From contig NZ_JAMHJQ010000003.1 in assembly GCF_023534745.1 (NCBI RefSeq), forward strand, positions 124,001 to 188,000: 64,000 bases of DNA, in the 5' to 3' direction. This stretch comes from Streptomyces sp. 35G-GA-8. GTDB lineage: Bacteria; Actinomycetota; Actinomycetes; Streptomycetales; Streptomycetaceae. The notes below the pieces were generated by a model. The model was not told the origin of the DNA, did not search any database, and was given only the letters and a program-made list of their open reading frames with translations. The translations under genes were made by a program, and so were the position numbers. This document shows, piece by piece, positions 44,322 to 53,081 of the stretch. Within the stretch, counting starts at the first letter, position 1. The number at the start of each line of letters is the position of its first letter.

Positions 44322-44490
44322 GGTATGCGCTCCTCACTGGCCCGGCCGGCCACAGGACGGCGTTGTCCCAGGTCAACAGGGGGATTCCGGCGGACGCAAG
44401 TGTATGTGCAGGCGTAGCCGGTTGGAACTGTCGGCGGGCGGTGGAGGAGTCACCGGGAGAGGGCGCGGCGATCGTGCGGAGATGATGCCG

Positions 44491-44523
44491 GTGCGGCCGG
44501 GCCCCGTGTGGGCCCGACCGCAC
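44491..44523 (-). terminator. Hairpin terminator of the transcobalamin-like gene
   Basis: GTGCGGCCGGGCCC (44491-44504) pairs with GGGCCCGACCGCAC (44510-44523) with one mismatch and a 5-nt loop. It lies 30 bp past the stop of the minus-strand gene. Confidence 0.75.
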
Positions 44524-44552
44524 CGGGAGGGCGCTTCAGTGCCGGATGCCGG

Positions 44553-45965
44553 TCACGCGCCCCAGCGCAGCGCGATGGTGTCGCCCGCGTTGATGACCTT
44601 GCCCCGGGTCGCCGCGGCGAAGGCCGATCCGTCGGTACTGACCTGCCAGGTATTGGCGCCGTTGTTGGCCTTGCCGTTGAGCGCGGTGACCGTGCCCGTG
44701 CCGGACGACGGCGTCACGGCCGTCACGCAGCCCGCCGGGGTGCCCGCGCCGACCGCCGCGTCCAGCACGGCTCCCAGCGTGGTCGTGGTCGCGGTCGGGG
44801 TGAGGGAGACGGAGCAGACCTTCATGTTCCCGGCGCCGTCGTCCACGGTCAGGGCGAGCTTCGCCGCCGTGCCTGCGGTGAAGGTGCTCTGCGCGACCCA
44901 CTGGGGCGCGCCGCTGGTGACCGGGGTCGGGGGAGTGGCGGTGAAGCCGCCGCCCGCCACGGCACGCAGCCCGTCGATGGAGGCGTAGGCGGACGGCACA
45001 GTGTCACTCGGCAGATATTTGAAGCCCCCGCCGGGGTTGAACTGCTGGGCGATGAGGAAATCCACCGGGGTCTTGCCCGCGGAGGTGAGGAAGTCCCCGG
45101 TCTGCGGATTGATGCCACAGGCGTTCAGACCGGAGACGGCCCAGCCGTTGGAGTCCGTGTTGACGCCGAACATGGCGTTGAAGGCACCGCTGTTCGCGAT
45201 CAGCTTGCTCTTGAGGAACGCCTTGGCCTGGGCGATGTCCGTATCGGTGTTCGGTACGCCGGAGACACAGAGGGCGGCCATCGCGGCCCCTGTCATATCG
45301 ATGTCGCTCACGGCGCCGAGCTGATCCGGATTGCCCTCGGCCTTGCTGAAGTTCCAGCCTCCGTCGTTGTGCTGGTTGGCCCGGATACGGGTGATCAGCG
45401 AGTCCCGCAGGGACTGGGGTATGCGCTGAGCGCCCGCCTGTGTCCTGGCCCCGCCGAGGGCGAGTGCGGCGAAGACGGTGCCGTTGAAATTGGCGGACGG
45501 GCCGAAGTAGCCGGGTTCGGCGTTCTGCCAGTAGCCGTAGATGTCGGCGATCAGGTTGCGGGAGGCGGAGACGCGGGCCGGGTCGATACCCGCGGCGTAG
45601 GCGTTGAGGGTCGCACGCTCGTAGTCGGTGACCACCGGCGACGCGGACGGCCAGCTCGCGGTGGACAGGAGGCTGCGATAGACGGTTCTCGCGTTCTTCG
45701 TCGTATCCCCACCCGGCGTGACATCGACGGCCGCCGTGCCGGCGGCGGCGAGCGCGCTGAACGCCCACTCGTTCGACAGTCCCGAGCCGGCGTATGAACC
45801 GTCGGCGCCCTGGAGGGATTTGAGGTAGGCGACGCCATTGGTTTTCGAGGTCGCGATCTGCGCGGGGGTGGAGGTGGCCGCCGAGGGGAGCACGGTCAGA
45901 CAGAACGCGCCAATGGCGGCGGACGCCGTGAACGCCAGACGGCGGGAGGACGAAGGACGGGGCAT
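44553..45965 (-). CDS. Secreted transcobalamin-like protein (alpha/alpha barrel plus DUF4430-like domain)
   Basis: A 470-residue exported protein. A signal peptide (about 1-35) is followed by a squalene-cyclase-like alpha/alpha barrel at about 40-340 with repeats such as YLKSLQGADGSYAG, QHNDGGWNF and QQFNPGGGFKY. SDIDMTGAAMAALCVSG closely resembles the VDTxAMAxLAxTC pattern of animal intrinsic factor and transcobalamin. A C-terminal beta domain at about 370-470 (NTWQVSTDGSAF, INAGDTIALRW) looks like DUF4430/transcobalamin C-terminal. This is the two-domain plan of eukaryotic B12 carriers. It has no wall anchor, so it is probably released. A cobalamin riboswitch in its leader supports B12 binding. 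ATG 45965 follows AGGAG. It is often auto-annotated as a prenyltransferase repeat protein; the context argues against an enzyme. Confidence 0.85.
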   Translation of the reverse strand: MPRPSSSRRLAFTASAAIGAFCLTVLPSAATSTPAQIATSKTNGVAYLKSLQGADGSYAGSGLSNEWAFSALAAAGTAAVDVTPGGDTTKNARTVYRSLLSTASWPSASPVVTDYERATLNAYAAGIDPARVSASRNLIADIYGYWQNAEPGYFGPSANFNGTVFAALALGGARTQAGAQRIPQSLRDSLITRIRANQHNDGGWNFSKAEGNPDQLGAVSDIDMTGAAMAALCVSGVPNTDTDIAQAKAFLKSKLIANSGAFNAMFGVNTDSNGWAVSGLNACGINPQTGDFLTSAGKTPVDFLIAQQFNPGGGFKYLPSDTVPSAYASIDGLRAVAGGGFTATPPTPVTSGAPQWVAQSTFTAGTAAKLALTVDDGAGNMKVCSVSLTPTATTTTLGAVLDAAVGAGTPAGCVTAVTPSSGTGTVTALNGKANNGANTWQVSTDGSAFAAATRGKVINAGDTIALRWGA

Positions 45966-46059
45966 GGCCTGCTCCTGGGAATGAGGGGCGCCGACCGGAC
46001 CTGTGTCCTCTCCACGCGGGGAAGCAGCAGGCAGGGCCGCCGCCCGAACGCGTGGACCG

Positions 46060-46200
46060 GCTTCCTGTGGTGCACCGCCGCATGGGCATTCGGGCTCGGC
46101 ACGACCCCCGTCGTGCCATACCGCTGCGCGTCAGCCCCGGATTCTCACCGGGTTCCCCCATGTGGCAGCGCAGGACGCTACCCGAGGGGCGCGGCTCCCG
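46060..46200 (-). promoter_or_regulatory. Cobalamin riboswitch for the secreted transcobalamin-like gene
   Basis: On the minus strand the leader reads GGGGGAACCCGGTGAGAATC, CGGGGCTGACGCGCAGCGGT, a hairpin GGCACGAC/GTCGTGCC, then GAGCCCGAATGCCC and GGTGCACC. These are the conserved core blocks of the B12 aptamer. Downstream, CGCGTGGA (46049-46056) and TCCACGCG (46011-46018) can pair, a possible expression platform close to the start codon. Confidence 0.88.
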
Positions 46201-46284
46201 CCAGACACACGGGACCGCCCGCTCCCGCTCATCGGATCTCACACCGGGTCTCTTGTCGGCGCGTCTTGACGTCGTCCGCCTCAT

Positions 46285-46410
46285 CGTGCTCAAATCCGCC
46301 TGATATGCACTGAGTTCCAGGGGAAGCCGGTCGAAGTCCGGCGCTGACCCGCAACCGTAGGCCCGGTTCTCGCCGGGCGAGCCGGAATGCCTGGGACACG
46401 ATCTGCAGCG
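46285..46410 (+). promoter_or_regulatory. Cobalamin riboswitch for the wall protein/ECF operon
   Basis: The plus strand carries AGGGGAAGCCGGTCGAAGTC, CGGCGCTGACCCGCAACCGT, the hairpin GCCCGG/CCGGGC, then GAGCCGGAATGCC. This is the compact B12 aptamer with the CCCGCAACYGU core. It lies about 115 nt upstream of the first gene of a five-gene operon and back to back with the minus-strand riboswitch. Confidence 0.9.
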
Positions 46411-46523
46411 AGAAGCGCCGTCGCGGACTACGGCGTGGTCGATCAGCCCTGTCACGCGGCCCCGCCGTGCGGTGGAGGCCCCTCAACCACGTTCCTGTTC
46501 AGGCGGACACGGAACGAGGGGGC

Positions 46524-49280
46524 GTGGTGGGGACCGTACGACGAAGAGGCCGGCGGCCTGGTGCCGCCGGTGGCCTGGCGTTGATATCGGCGATATGCCT
46601 CACGTTCCTCGCGTGCGTGACGTTCCTCACCGTCAGCGACGCGGCGGCGGATCCTCTCGACAGCTGCACCGCCACCAAGGGCGCCGTCGTCGCCGTCGAC
46701 TTTGGGCCGTTCGGCGGAAAGGTCGAGCGCGGCTGCGACACCACGCCGACCACCGGTTACGAACTCCTCCATGAGGGCGGCTTCACCACCACGGGTACCC
46801 AGCACGACGGGCCGGCCTTCATCTGCCGTATCGGCTTCGGCTCCGGCAGCCAGTACCCGACCGAGGAGACGGAGTCCTGCGTCCGCACCCCGTCCGCCAA
46901 GGCCTACTGGTCGTACTGGATCGCCTCGCCCGGTCAGGACAAGTGGACGTACAGCCCGTACGGCGCCATGAGCCGGATACCGAAGGACGGCGACGTGGAC
47001 GCCTGGGTGTTCGGCAGCACCGATGTCGGTGGCACCACCGGTAAGCCGACCTTCACCCCGGACGAGGTCCGTGCCCGAGGTGGCGGCACGACACCCGGCC
47101 CCGGCGGCACACCCACGGTTCCCGCCGGCGAGATCGATGTACCGGCCGCCGCCCAGTGGGTCAGGGACGCCCTGAAGGACGGTGAACGCATCGTCGACGA
47201 CGGCGCGGACACCCCCAACTACCCGCTGACCACCGAGAGCGCGTACGCACTGGCCGCCGCGGACGGCAAGAGCGCGACCCTCGACAAGGTCACCGCCTTC
47301 CTCGCCGCCCATACCGACGACTATGCCTACCCGGCCGGCGCGGACCAGGCTCCGGACGCCGGCGCCGCCGCGCGCCTGGCGCTGCTCGCCGAGATCACCG
47401 AGGGCGACCCGCGTGACGTCGGCGGCCATGACCTGATCGGCGATCTGACGGACAACGTCTGCGCCGCCGGTCCGGAGTCCGGTAACGCCACCCCGGGGTG
47501 CACCGCCAAGGGCGACTTCCGCAACGCCACCTACGCCGATGGGCAGGCGCTGTCCGTACTGGCGCTGCTGCGGGCCGACGCCGAACCACCGGCCGCGGCC
47601 GTCGACCGGCTGACTCAGGTGCAGTGCGACGACGGCGGGATCACCAGCATCCTCATCCGTCCCGGTGAGTACTGCGACGGCGACCCCGCCACCACCGGCC
47701 TCGTGACCCTCGCCCTGCGTGCAGCGGGCGGCCACGACGCGGCCGTGGCCAAGGCCAGGACCTACCTGAAGAAGGCACAGCGGGAGGACGGTTCGTTCCC
47801 CGGCTACACCGGCGCCACGGTCGGCAGCGTCACGGCCACCGCGTACGCGGCACAGGCGCTGCGTTCCCTCGGCGACACCGCGCAGGCGGACACCGGTGTC
47901 GCCTGGCTGTCGCGCCAGCAGTTGGACAACGGCGGCTTCGGCTTCGAGGAGGACGCCACCGACGCCTTCGTCTACCCGACGGCCCCCGCCGTCCTCGCGG
48001 GCGCGGACACCGATCTCGTGCGCCTGACGACGAAGAGACCCGACCCGACCGACCCGCCGGCCACGGACCCGCCGGCCACCGGGCCACCCACCCCGCCTCC
48101 CGGTGAGGGGCCCGACCTCCGCAAGGGCGTTGCCTACCTCACCCGCTCGGCCAACCTCAAGCAGGGCCAGTACTACGAGGTGGGTCCCGGCTCGAACCGC
48201 GCCGACTTCGGTCTGACCATCGACGGCGCCTACGCGCTCGCCGCCACCGGTCTGAACAACGACAAACTGCGCGGGATCGTCGACTTCCTCGACAAGGGCG
48301 GCAAGGACGCCGAAGGACGCACCGTCCACGACTGGACCGGTGTGGGCACGAAGTACGCCGCCGGAGGCTCGCTCGGGAAGACCGCGCTGCTGGCCGAGGC
48401 CGTCGGCCGTGACCCGCGCGACTTCGGCGGCCACGATGTGATCGCCGCCCTCGGCAAGGCGGTCTGTACGGCGGAGAGCGAGGCACCGGACCGCAGTTGT
48501 GCGGCCCCAGGGGCCTATACCCACGCCCCGTCCGTCTTCGCCCAGTCCCTCGCGCTCATGGCCCAGTTGCGCGCCGACGAGACGGCGGCGGCTCAGAAAC
48601 CGATCGGGTATCTGGCGAGCCTGCAGCACGACAGTGGCGCGTGGCCCAGCCTGATCCCCTCCACCGACGACTCCGATGTCGACTCCACCGCGATCGCGGC
48701 CATGGCCCTGGATCTGGTCGGGGACGAGAAGGCCGACGAGGCCGTCGGCAAGGCACTGCACTGGATCGCGAACGAGCAGCTTCCGGACGGCGGCTTCCCC
48801 GGAGCGGCGGGCAACTCCGTGAATTCGGCGGCGCTGGCGATCCAGGGCCTCTCACTCGACGCGCGGACGTATGGCTCCGAGATCGCGAAGGCACGGAAGT
48901 TCCTGGCCTCCCAGCAGAACGGCGACGGCGGCTTCAACATCGCCAAGGAAGGCCAGCGCGGTTCCGACCTGCGCGCGTCCACCCAGGCGGTCGGCGGATC
49001 CACCGGCATCTCGTTCGGTGTCCTGGCCCGCAGCCTCGATGGCACCACGCCCCGGCCCACGCCCAGCCCGACATCCTCCACCCCCGCCATCGTCACCCCC
49101 GGGGACACGGCGGGCGGCCCGGACGGCGACGTCGACACCGCGGGCTCCGGCGGCGGAGCGCTCGCCTCCACCGGCGCACAGGTCGGCCTCCTCGCGGCGG
49201 GCGCGGCCGTACTGATCGGTGCCGGCTGGCGCACGGTCGTCGTCACCCGTCGCCGTACGGCCACCGGGGAGCAGCGGTGA
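46524..49280 (+). CDS. Sortase-anchored tandem transcobalamin-like B12-binding surface protein
   Basis: About 918 residues. A signal peptide (LALISAICLTFLACVTFL, to about 42) is followed by a four-Cys domain at about 47-165 (CTATKGAVVAVDFG, FICRIGFGSG, AYWSYW, DAWVFG) resembling DUF4430. Two alpha/alpha-barrel domains follow at about 190-490 and 530-855, separated by a Pro/Thr linker. They contain QREDGSFPG, QQLDNGGFGF and DSDVDSTAIAAMAL, the transcobalamin-type pattern. The C-terminus has LASTG at about 880-884 (bases 49161-49175), a hydrophobic helix and a basic tail: a class E sortase LAXTG signal. The protein should be wall-linked. The start is GTG 46524 or 46527 after GAGGGGG. It begins a five-gene B12-riboswitch operon and overlaps the next gene by four bases. 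Confidence 0.82.
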   Translation: MVGTVRRRGRRPGAAGGLALISAICLTFLACVTFLTVSDAAADPLDSCTATKGAVVAVDFGPFGGKVERGCDTTPTTGYELLHEGGFTTTGTQHDGPAFICRIGFGSGSQYPTEETESCVRTPSAKAYWSYWIASPGQDKWTYSPYGAMSRIPKDGDVDAWVFGSTDVGGTTGKPTFTPDEVRARGGGTTPGPGGTPTVPAGEIDVPAAAQWVRDALKDGERIVDDGADTPNYPLTTESAYALAAADGKSATLDKVTAFLAAHTDDYAYPAGADQAPDAGAAARLALLAEITEGDPRDVGGHDLIGDLTDNVCAAGPESGNATPGCTAKGDFRNATYADGQALSVLALLRADAEPPAAAVDRLTQVQCDDGGITSILIRPGEYCDGDPATTGLVTLALRAAGGHDAAVAKARTYLKKAQREDGSFPGYTGATVGSVTATAYAAQALRSLGDTAQADTGVAWLSRQQLDNGGFGFEEDATDAFVYPTAPAVLAGADTDLVRLTTKRPDPTDPPATDPPATGPPTPPPGEGPDLRKGVAYLTRSANLKQGQYYEVGPGSNRADFGLTIDGAYALAATGLNNDKLRGIVDFLDKGGKDAEGRTVHDWTGVGTKYAAGGSLGKTALLAEAVGRDPRDFGGHDVIAALGKAVCTAESEAPDRSCAAPGAYTHAPSVFAQSLALMAQLRADETAAAQKPIGYLASLQHDSGAWPSLIPSTDDSDVDSTAIAAMALDLVGDEKADEAVGKALHWIANEQLPDGGFPGAAGNSVNSAALAIQGLSLDARTYGSEIAKARKFLASQQNGDGGFNIAKEGQRGSDLRASTQAVGGSTGISFGVLARSLDGTTPRPTPSPTSSTPAIVTPGDTAGGPDGDVDTAGSGGGALASTGAQVGLLAAGAAVLIGAGWRTVVVTRRRTATGEQR

Positions 49281-50221
49281 CTTCTTCGCTCCGGCGGCGA
49301 GCCGTACACGCCCTGGCCGCACTCGGCATGGCCGTCGCGGCCCTGACCACGGCCCCCACCACCGCCGCGGCCGACCCGCAGCCCATGGGCCGGTGCACCA
49401 CCGCCTCGGGGGCCGTCCTCGCCGTCGACTTCAGCCACTGGGGCGGCCCCATCTACCGTTCCTGCGGTACGACACCCACCACTGGGTACGAACTGCTCAA
49501 CCAGGGCGGCTGGCGCACCACCGGCACCGGACACGACGGCCCGGCCTTCATCTGCCGTATCGGATACAGCGGTTACCAGAAGGGCAAGCAGTACCCGACG
49601 CCGCAGCAGGACGACTGCGTTCTGACCCCACCGGCCTCCGCCTACTGGTCGTACTGGCACGCCGACCCGGGCGCCAACACATGGCAGTACAGCCAGCTCG
49701 GTGCCATGCTCTACAAGCCGAAGCCGGGCAGCGTCGACCTGTGGATCTTCGGCGGCACCAATATCGAGGGCACCGAAGGCCGCCCCCAGGTCACCCCCGA
49801 CCAACTGCGCGCCCACAACACCAAGCCCACCGGGGACATCGCCAGTCCCCCGGCGACCGATCGCGCGCCCGCGCTGCCGCCCGGCACGGACACCGGACCG
49901 GCCCCCGAGCGGCGGAAGCCGGAGCCGTCCACGCCTTCGTCCCCTTCGGCGAAGCCGCCGACGAGCCCGTCGCCCACGCCGTCGGCCAAGCCGTCCCCCT
50001 CCGTGTCCTCCACCAGCCCGACGGCCGATGCCACCGCGACCCGGGAAGCGGAAGCGGCGGCGGCGCCCAGCACCGGCGCCAAGGTCGTCGACGCCGATCC
50101 GGCGGCCGACGCGCGGCATGACGCGGGATCGCTGACGCCCGTCGTGGCGGGCGGCGCACTCGTGGTTCTCATCGGCGGGGCCGCCGTGTTCGCGGCCAGA
50201 CGCCGGCGCCGCACGGGGTAG
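49277..50221 (+). CDS. Membrane-anchored DUF4430-like surface protein
   Basis: A 314-residue protein. A signal peptide covers about 1-34. A four-Cys domain at about 38-165 (CTTASGAVLAVDFSHWGG, CGTTPTTGYELLNQGGW, FICRIGYSGYQ, YWSYWHADPG) is clearly homologous to the N-terminal domain of the upstream wall protein. A long Pro/Ser/Thr-rich stalk follows, then one C-terminal membrane helix (VVAGGALVVLIGGAAVFAA) and an RRRRR tail. There is no clear LAXTG motif, so it is probably held in the membrane with the domain reaching into the wall. It has no barrel. It may receive B12 from the wall protein or pass it to the ECF transporter. It is coupled on both sides (GTGA overlap upstream, 5-bp gap downstream). 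Confidence 0.75.
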   Translation: MTSSLRRRAVHALAALGMAVAALTTAPTTAAADPQPMGRCTTASGAVLAVDFSHWGGPIYRSCGTTPTTGYELLNQGGWRTTGTGHDGPAFICRIGYSGYQKGKQYPTPQQDDCVLTPPASAYWSYWHADPGANTWQYSQLGAMLYKPKPGSVDLWIFGGTNIEGTEGRPQVTPDQLRAHNTKPTGDIASPPATDRAPALPPGTDTGPAPERRKPEPSTPSSPSAKPPTSPSPTPSAKPSPSVSSTSPTADATATREAEAAAAPSTGAKVVDADPAADARHDAGSLTPVVAGGALVVLIGGAAVFAARRRRRTG

Positions 50222-50226
50222 CGGCG

Positions 50227-51411
50227 GTGTTGCGCGCCACCCACACGGCGAAGCCGCCCGTATCCGGTCATGGTCCGGATACGGGCGGACGCAGGCTGCC
50301 CAGAATCCTGCATCCGGTCGCCTGGTGGATCTGGGCCCTCGCCCTGGCCACCGCCGTCAGCCGCACCAACAACCCGCTGCTGCTCCTCCTCGTACTCGCG
50401 GTCCTCGGCTATGTCGTCACCGCCCGTCGCACCGAAGCCCCCTGGGCTCGCGGCTTCAAGTACTACCTCTACCTCGCCCTCACCGTCGTCGCGATCCGTG
50501 TCGTGTTCCGGGCCGTCTTCGCCACCGGCATCACCCCGCACGACCACTTCCTGTTCTCGCTTCCGCGCATCCCCACCCCCGACTGGTACGCCGGCATCCA
50601 GCTCGGCGGACCCGTCTCCCTGGAGGCGCTGCTCTCGGCCGCCACCGACGGGCTGCGGCTGGCGTGCATGCTGTGCTGCATCGGTGCCGCCAATACGCTC
50701 GCGAACCCCAAACGAGCCCTGCGCGTCCTGCCCGGAGCGCTCCACGAACTCGGCGTCGCGGTCACCGTCGCCATCAGCGTCGCGCCCCAACTCGTCCAGA
50801 GTGTGCAGCGTGTGGCCCGTGCGCGCAGGCTGCGTGCCGGACGCGGCAAAGGGGTCAAGGCGCTGCGCGGCATCGTCGTCCCCGTACTGGAGGACGCGCT
50901 CGAACGCTCACTGCGACTGGCGGCCGGGATGGACTCCCGCGGCTACGGGCGGGCGGGCACCGCCACTCGACGCTCCCGACGATTGACCGGGGCGCTGATG
51001 CTGCTCGGCATGTGCGGCCTGTGCGCCGGGGCGTACGGACTCCTCGACGCCACCGCGCCGGCCTTCCTCGGCCTGCCCGCCATGGGGATCGGCGCACTGC
51101 TGTGCGTCGCGGGCCTGCGCCTGGGCGGACGGCGGGTCGCCCGCACCACCTACCGGCCCGACCCCTGGCGTCTGCCCGAGTGGGCCGTCGCCGGCGCCGG
51201 AGTGCTCTCGGCGGTCTTGCTGTTCAGCAATGTCGGCTACGACGCCGCCGAGCTCAACCCGTCGATCTACCCGCTCAGTTGGCCGACCCTGCCCATGGTG
51301 CCGACCTTCGCGATCCTCCTCGCCGGAACCGCCGGCTTCCTCGCACCGCCACCGACCCCGCCCCGTCCGGTCATCCCCGCCCAGCGCACCCAGAAAGCCG
51401 GCATCACGTGA
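50227..51411 (+). CDS. ECF transporter transmembrane component EcfT
   Basis: A 394-residue membrane protein with about eight helices. The cytoplasmic coupling motifs are SVQRVARARRLRAGRGKGV and LAAGMDSRGYGRAG, matching the two X-R-X coupling helices of EcfT. EcfT links the ATPases to the substrate-binding S component. It is larger than a minimal EcfT because of extra C-terminal helices (about 265-375). The GTG start is five bases after the preceding stop, and its stop overlaps the ATPase gene. Confidence 0.9.
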   Translation: MLRATHTAKPPVSGHGPDTGGRRLPRILHPVAWWIWALALATAVSRTNNPLLLLLVLAVLGYVVTARRTEAPWARGFKYYLYLALTVVAIRVVFRAVFATGITPHDHFLFSLPRIPTPDWYAGIQLGGPVSLEALLSAATDGLRLACMLCCIGAANTLANPKRALRVLPGALHELGVAVTVAISVAPQLVQSVQRVARARRLRAGRGKGVKALRGIVVPVLEDALERSLRLAAGMDSRGYGRAGTATRRSRRLTGALMLLGMCGLCAGAYGLLDATAPAFLGLPAMGIGALLCVAGLRLGGRRVARTTYRPDPWRLPEWAVAGAGVLSAVLLFSNVGYDAAELNPSIYPLSWPTLPMVPTFAILLAGTAGFLAPPPTPPRPVIPAQRTQKAGIT

Positions 51412-53081
51412 TCACTTTCGACCAGGTCACGGTTGAGTACGACGACATGGCCGAACCCGCCCTGCGCGAGGTGAATCTGACCATCGAGGAAGGTGAACTC
51501 TGTCTGGTCGTCGGACACACCGGCGTCGGCAAGTCCACTCTGCTCGGCACCGTCAACGGCCTCGTGCCGCACTTCACCGGAGGCACCCTCCACGGTCGGG
51601 TCACCGTCGACGGACGGGACACCGCGGACCATCCGCCCCGTGAGCTCGCGGATGTGGTCGGCGTGGTCGGACAGGACCCCCTCGACGGATTCGTCACCGA
51701 CACCGTGGAGGAGGAACTCGCCTACGCGATGGAGCAGTTGGCCATCCCTGCGGGTGTCATGCGGAAGCGGGTCGAGGAGACCCTCGACCTGCTGGGCCTG
51801 GCCGACCTGCGCCATCGCGCGCTGCACGAGCTGTCCGGCGGGCAGCAGCAGCGCGTCGCCATCGGGTCCGTCCTCACCGCCCACCCGCGCGTCCTCGTTC
51901 TCGATGAACCCACCTCGGCGCTCGACCCCAGCGCGGCCGAGGAGGTCCTCGCGGCTGTCACCAGGCTCGTTCACGACCTCGGGGTCACGGTGCTGATGGC
52001 CGAGCACCGTCTGGAGCGGGTCGTTCAGTACGCCGATCGCGTCGTCCACCTTCCGGGCGACGGCCGCGTGGTCGACGGGACACCGGCCGACATATTCCGT
52101 ACGTCGTCGATCGCGCCACCGATCGTGGACCTGGGCCGCGCGGCCGGATGGTCCCCTCTTCCCCTCTCCGTCCGTGACGCCCGCCGCGCCGCGGGGACCC
52201 TGCGCGCCCGTCTCGCCGGACACCCGCCCGCCCCCGCCCGCCCGCGCACCTCCCACGAACAGGAAGCCCTGCTGAGGGCGCGGGACGTCACCGTCAGTTA
52301 CCACGGAGTCCCCGCCGTACGCGAGATCGATGTCGAACTGCGCGGAGGCGAGATCACCGCGCTGATGGGACGCAACGGATCGGGAAAATCCTCACTGCTG
52401 TGGACCCTTCAGGGATCGGGACCACGCACCTCGGGCACGGTACGGGTTACCTCCGGGCCGCGGGGGCGGGCATCGGGCGACCCCCACACGATGTCGTCGG
52501 CCGAGGCGCGTCGTTCCGTCGGACTCGTCCCGCAGACACCCGCCGACCTCCTCTATCTGGAGAGCGTCGACCAGGAACTCGCCCAGGCCGACAGGGAGTC
52601 GGCCGTCGCAGGACCGAAGAACGGCGAGGCGCGGTCGATCCTCGACCGGATCGCTCCCGGCATCGGCGACGCCACTCATCCCCGCGATCTGTCCGAGGGC
52701 CAGAAACTGGCTCTGGTCCTGGCGATCCAACTGTCCGCCGCCCCACGGGTGCTGCTCCTCGACGAGCCGACCCGCGGTCTCGACTACCGGGCCAAGACGG
52801 AACTCATCCGGATCGTGGACGCGCTCGCCGCCGAGGGACGAGCCGTCGTCATCGCCACACACGACGTCGAGTTCGTCGCCAGGGCCGCCGACCGGGTCGT
52901 CGTCATGGCCGAGGGTGACATCGTCTCGGACGGACCGACGGCCGATGTCATCGTCGCCTCACCCGTCTTCGCCCCGCAGACGGCCAAGATTCTGGCCCCC
53001 TTGCCGTACCTCACCGTCGACCAGGTCACGGCTTCGATCGCCGCGACCACCACGCTCACCGAAGGAGAGGCCGGCGCGTGA
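51408..53081 (+). CDS. ECF transporter ATPase, fused EcfA-EcfA'
   Basis: About 557 residues holding two ABC ATPases in one chain. Domain 1: Walker A GHTGVGKST near 38, signature LSGGQQQRVAIGS, Walker B VLVLDEPTSALD. Domain 2 from about 285: Walker A GRNGSGKSS, signature LSEGQKLALVLA, Walker B VLLLDEPTRGLD, and the ATHDVEF switch His. Both sites look active. The fused form replaces the usual EcfA/EcfA' pair. The frame is open far upstream, but GTG 51408 in the GTGA overlap gives the normal start. Confidence 0.94.
   Translation: MITFDQVTVEYDDMAEPALREVNLTIEEGELCLVVGHTGVGKSTLLGTVNGLVPHFTGGTLHGRVTVDGRDTADHPPRELADVVGVVGQDPLDGFVTDTVEEELAYAMEQLAIPAGVMRKRVEETLDLLGLADLRHRALHELSGGQQQRVAIGSVLTAHPRVLVLDEPTSALDPSAAEEVLAAVTRLVHDLGVTVLMAEHRLERVVQYADRVVHLPGDGRVVDGTPADIFRTSSIAPPIVDLGRAAGWSPLPLSVRDARRAAGTLRARLAGHPPAPARPRTSHEQEALLRARDVTVSYHGVPAVREIDVELRGGEITALMGRNGSGKSSLLWTLQGSGPRTSGTVRVTSGPRGRASGDPHTMSSAEARRSVGLVPQTPADLLYLESVDQELAQADRESAVAGPKNGEARSILDRIAPGIGDATHPRDLSEGQKLALVLAIQLSAAPRVLLLDEPTRGLDYRAKTELIRIVDALAAEGRAVVIATHDVEFVARAADRVVVMAEGDIVSDGPTADVIVASPVFAPQTAKILAPLPYLTVDQVTASIAATTTLTEGEAGA

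Noticed and set aside
44553-45965. Prenyltransferase/squalene cyclase enzyme
   Set aside because: Shares the alpha/alpha barrel, but is secreted, has a DUF4430-like C-terminal domain and a B12 riboswitch, and I see no DxDD cyclase motif.
46452-48761. A 769-residue minus-strand open frame inside the wall-protein gene
   Set aside because: Shadow frame; the plus strand has a signal peptide, repeats and sortase signal.
49277-50221. Sortase anchoring of the membrane-anchored partner through the PSTGA near its C-terminus
   Set aside because: The sequence is not LAXTG/LPXTG and is separated from the membrane helix by about 20 residues; a simple transmembrane anchor fits better.
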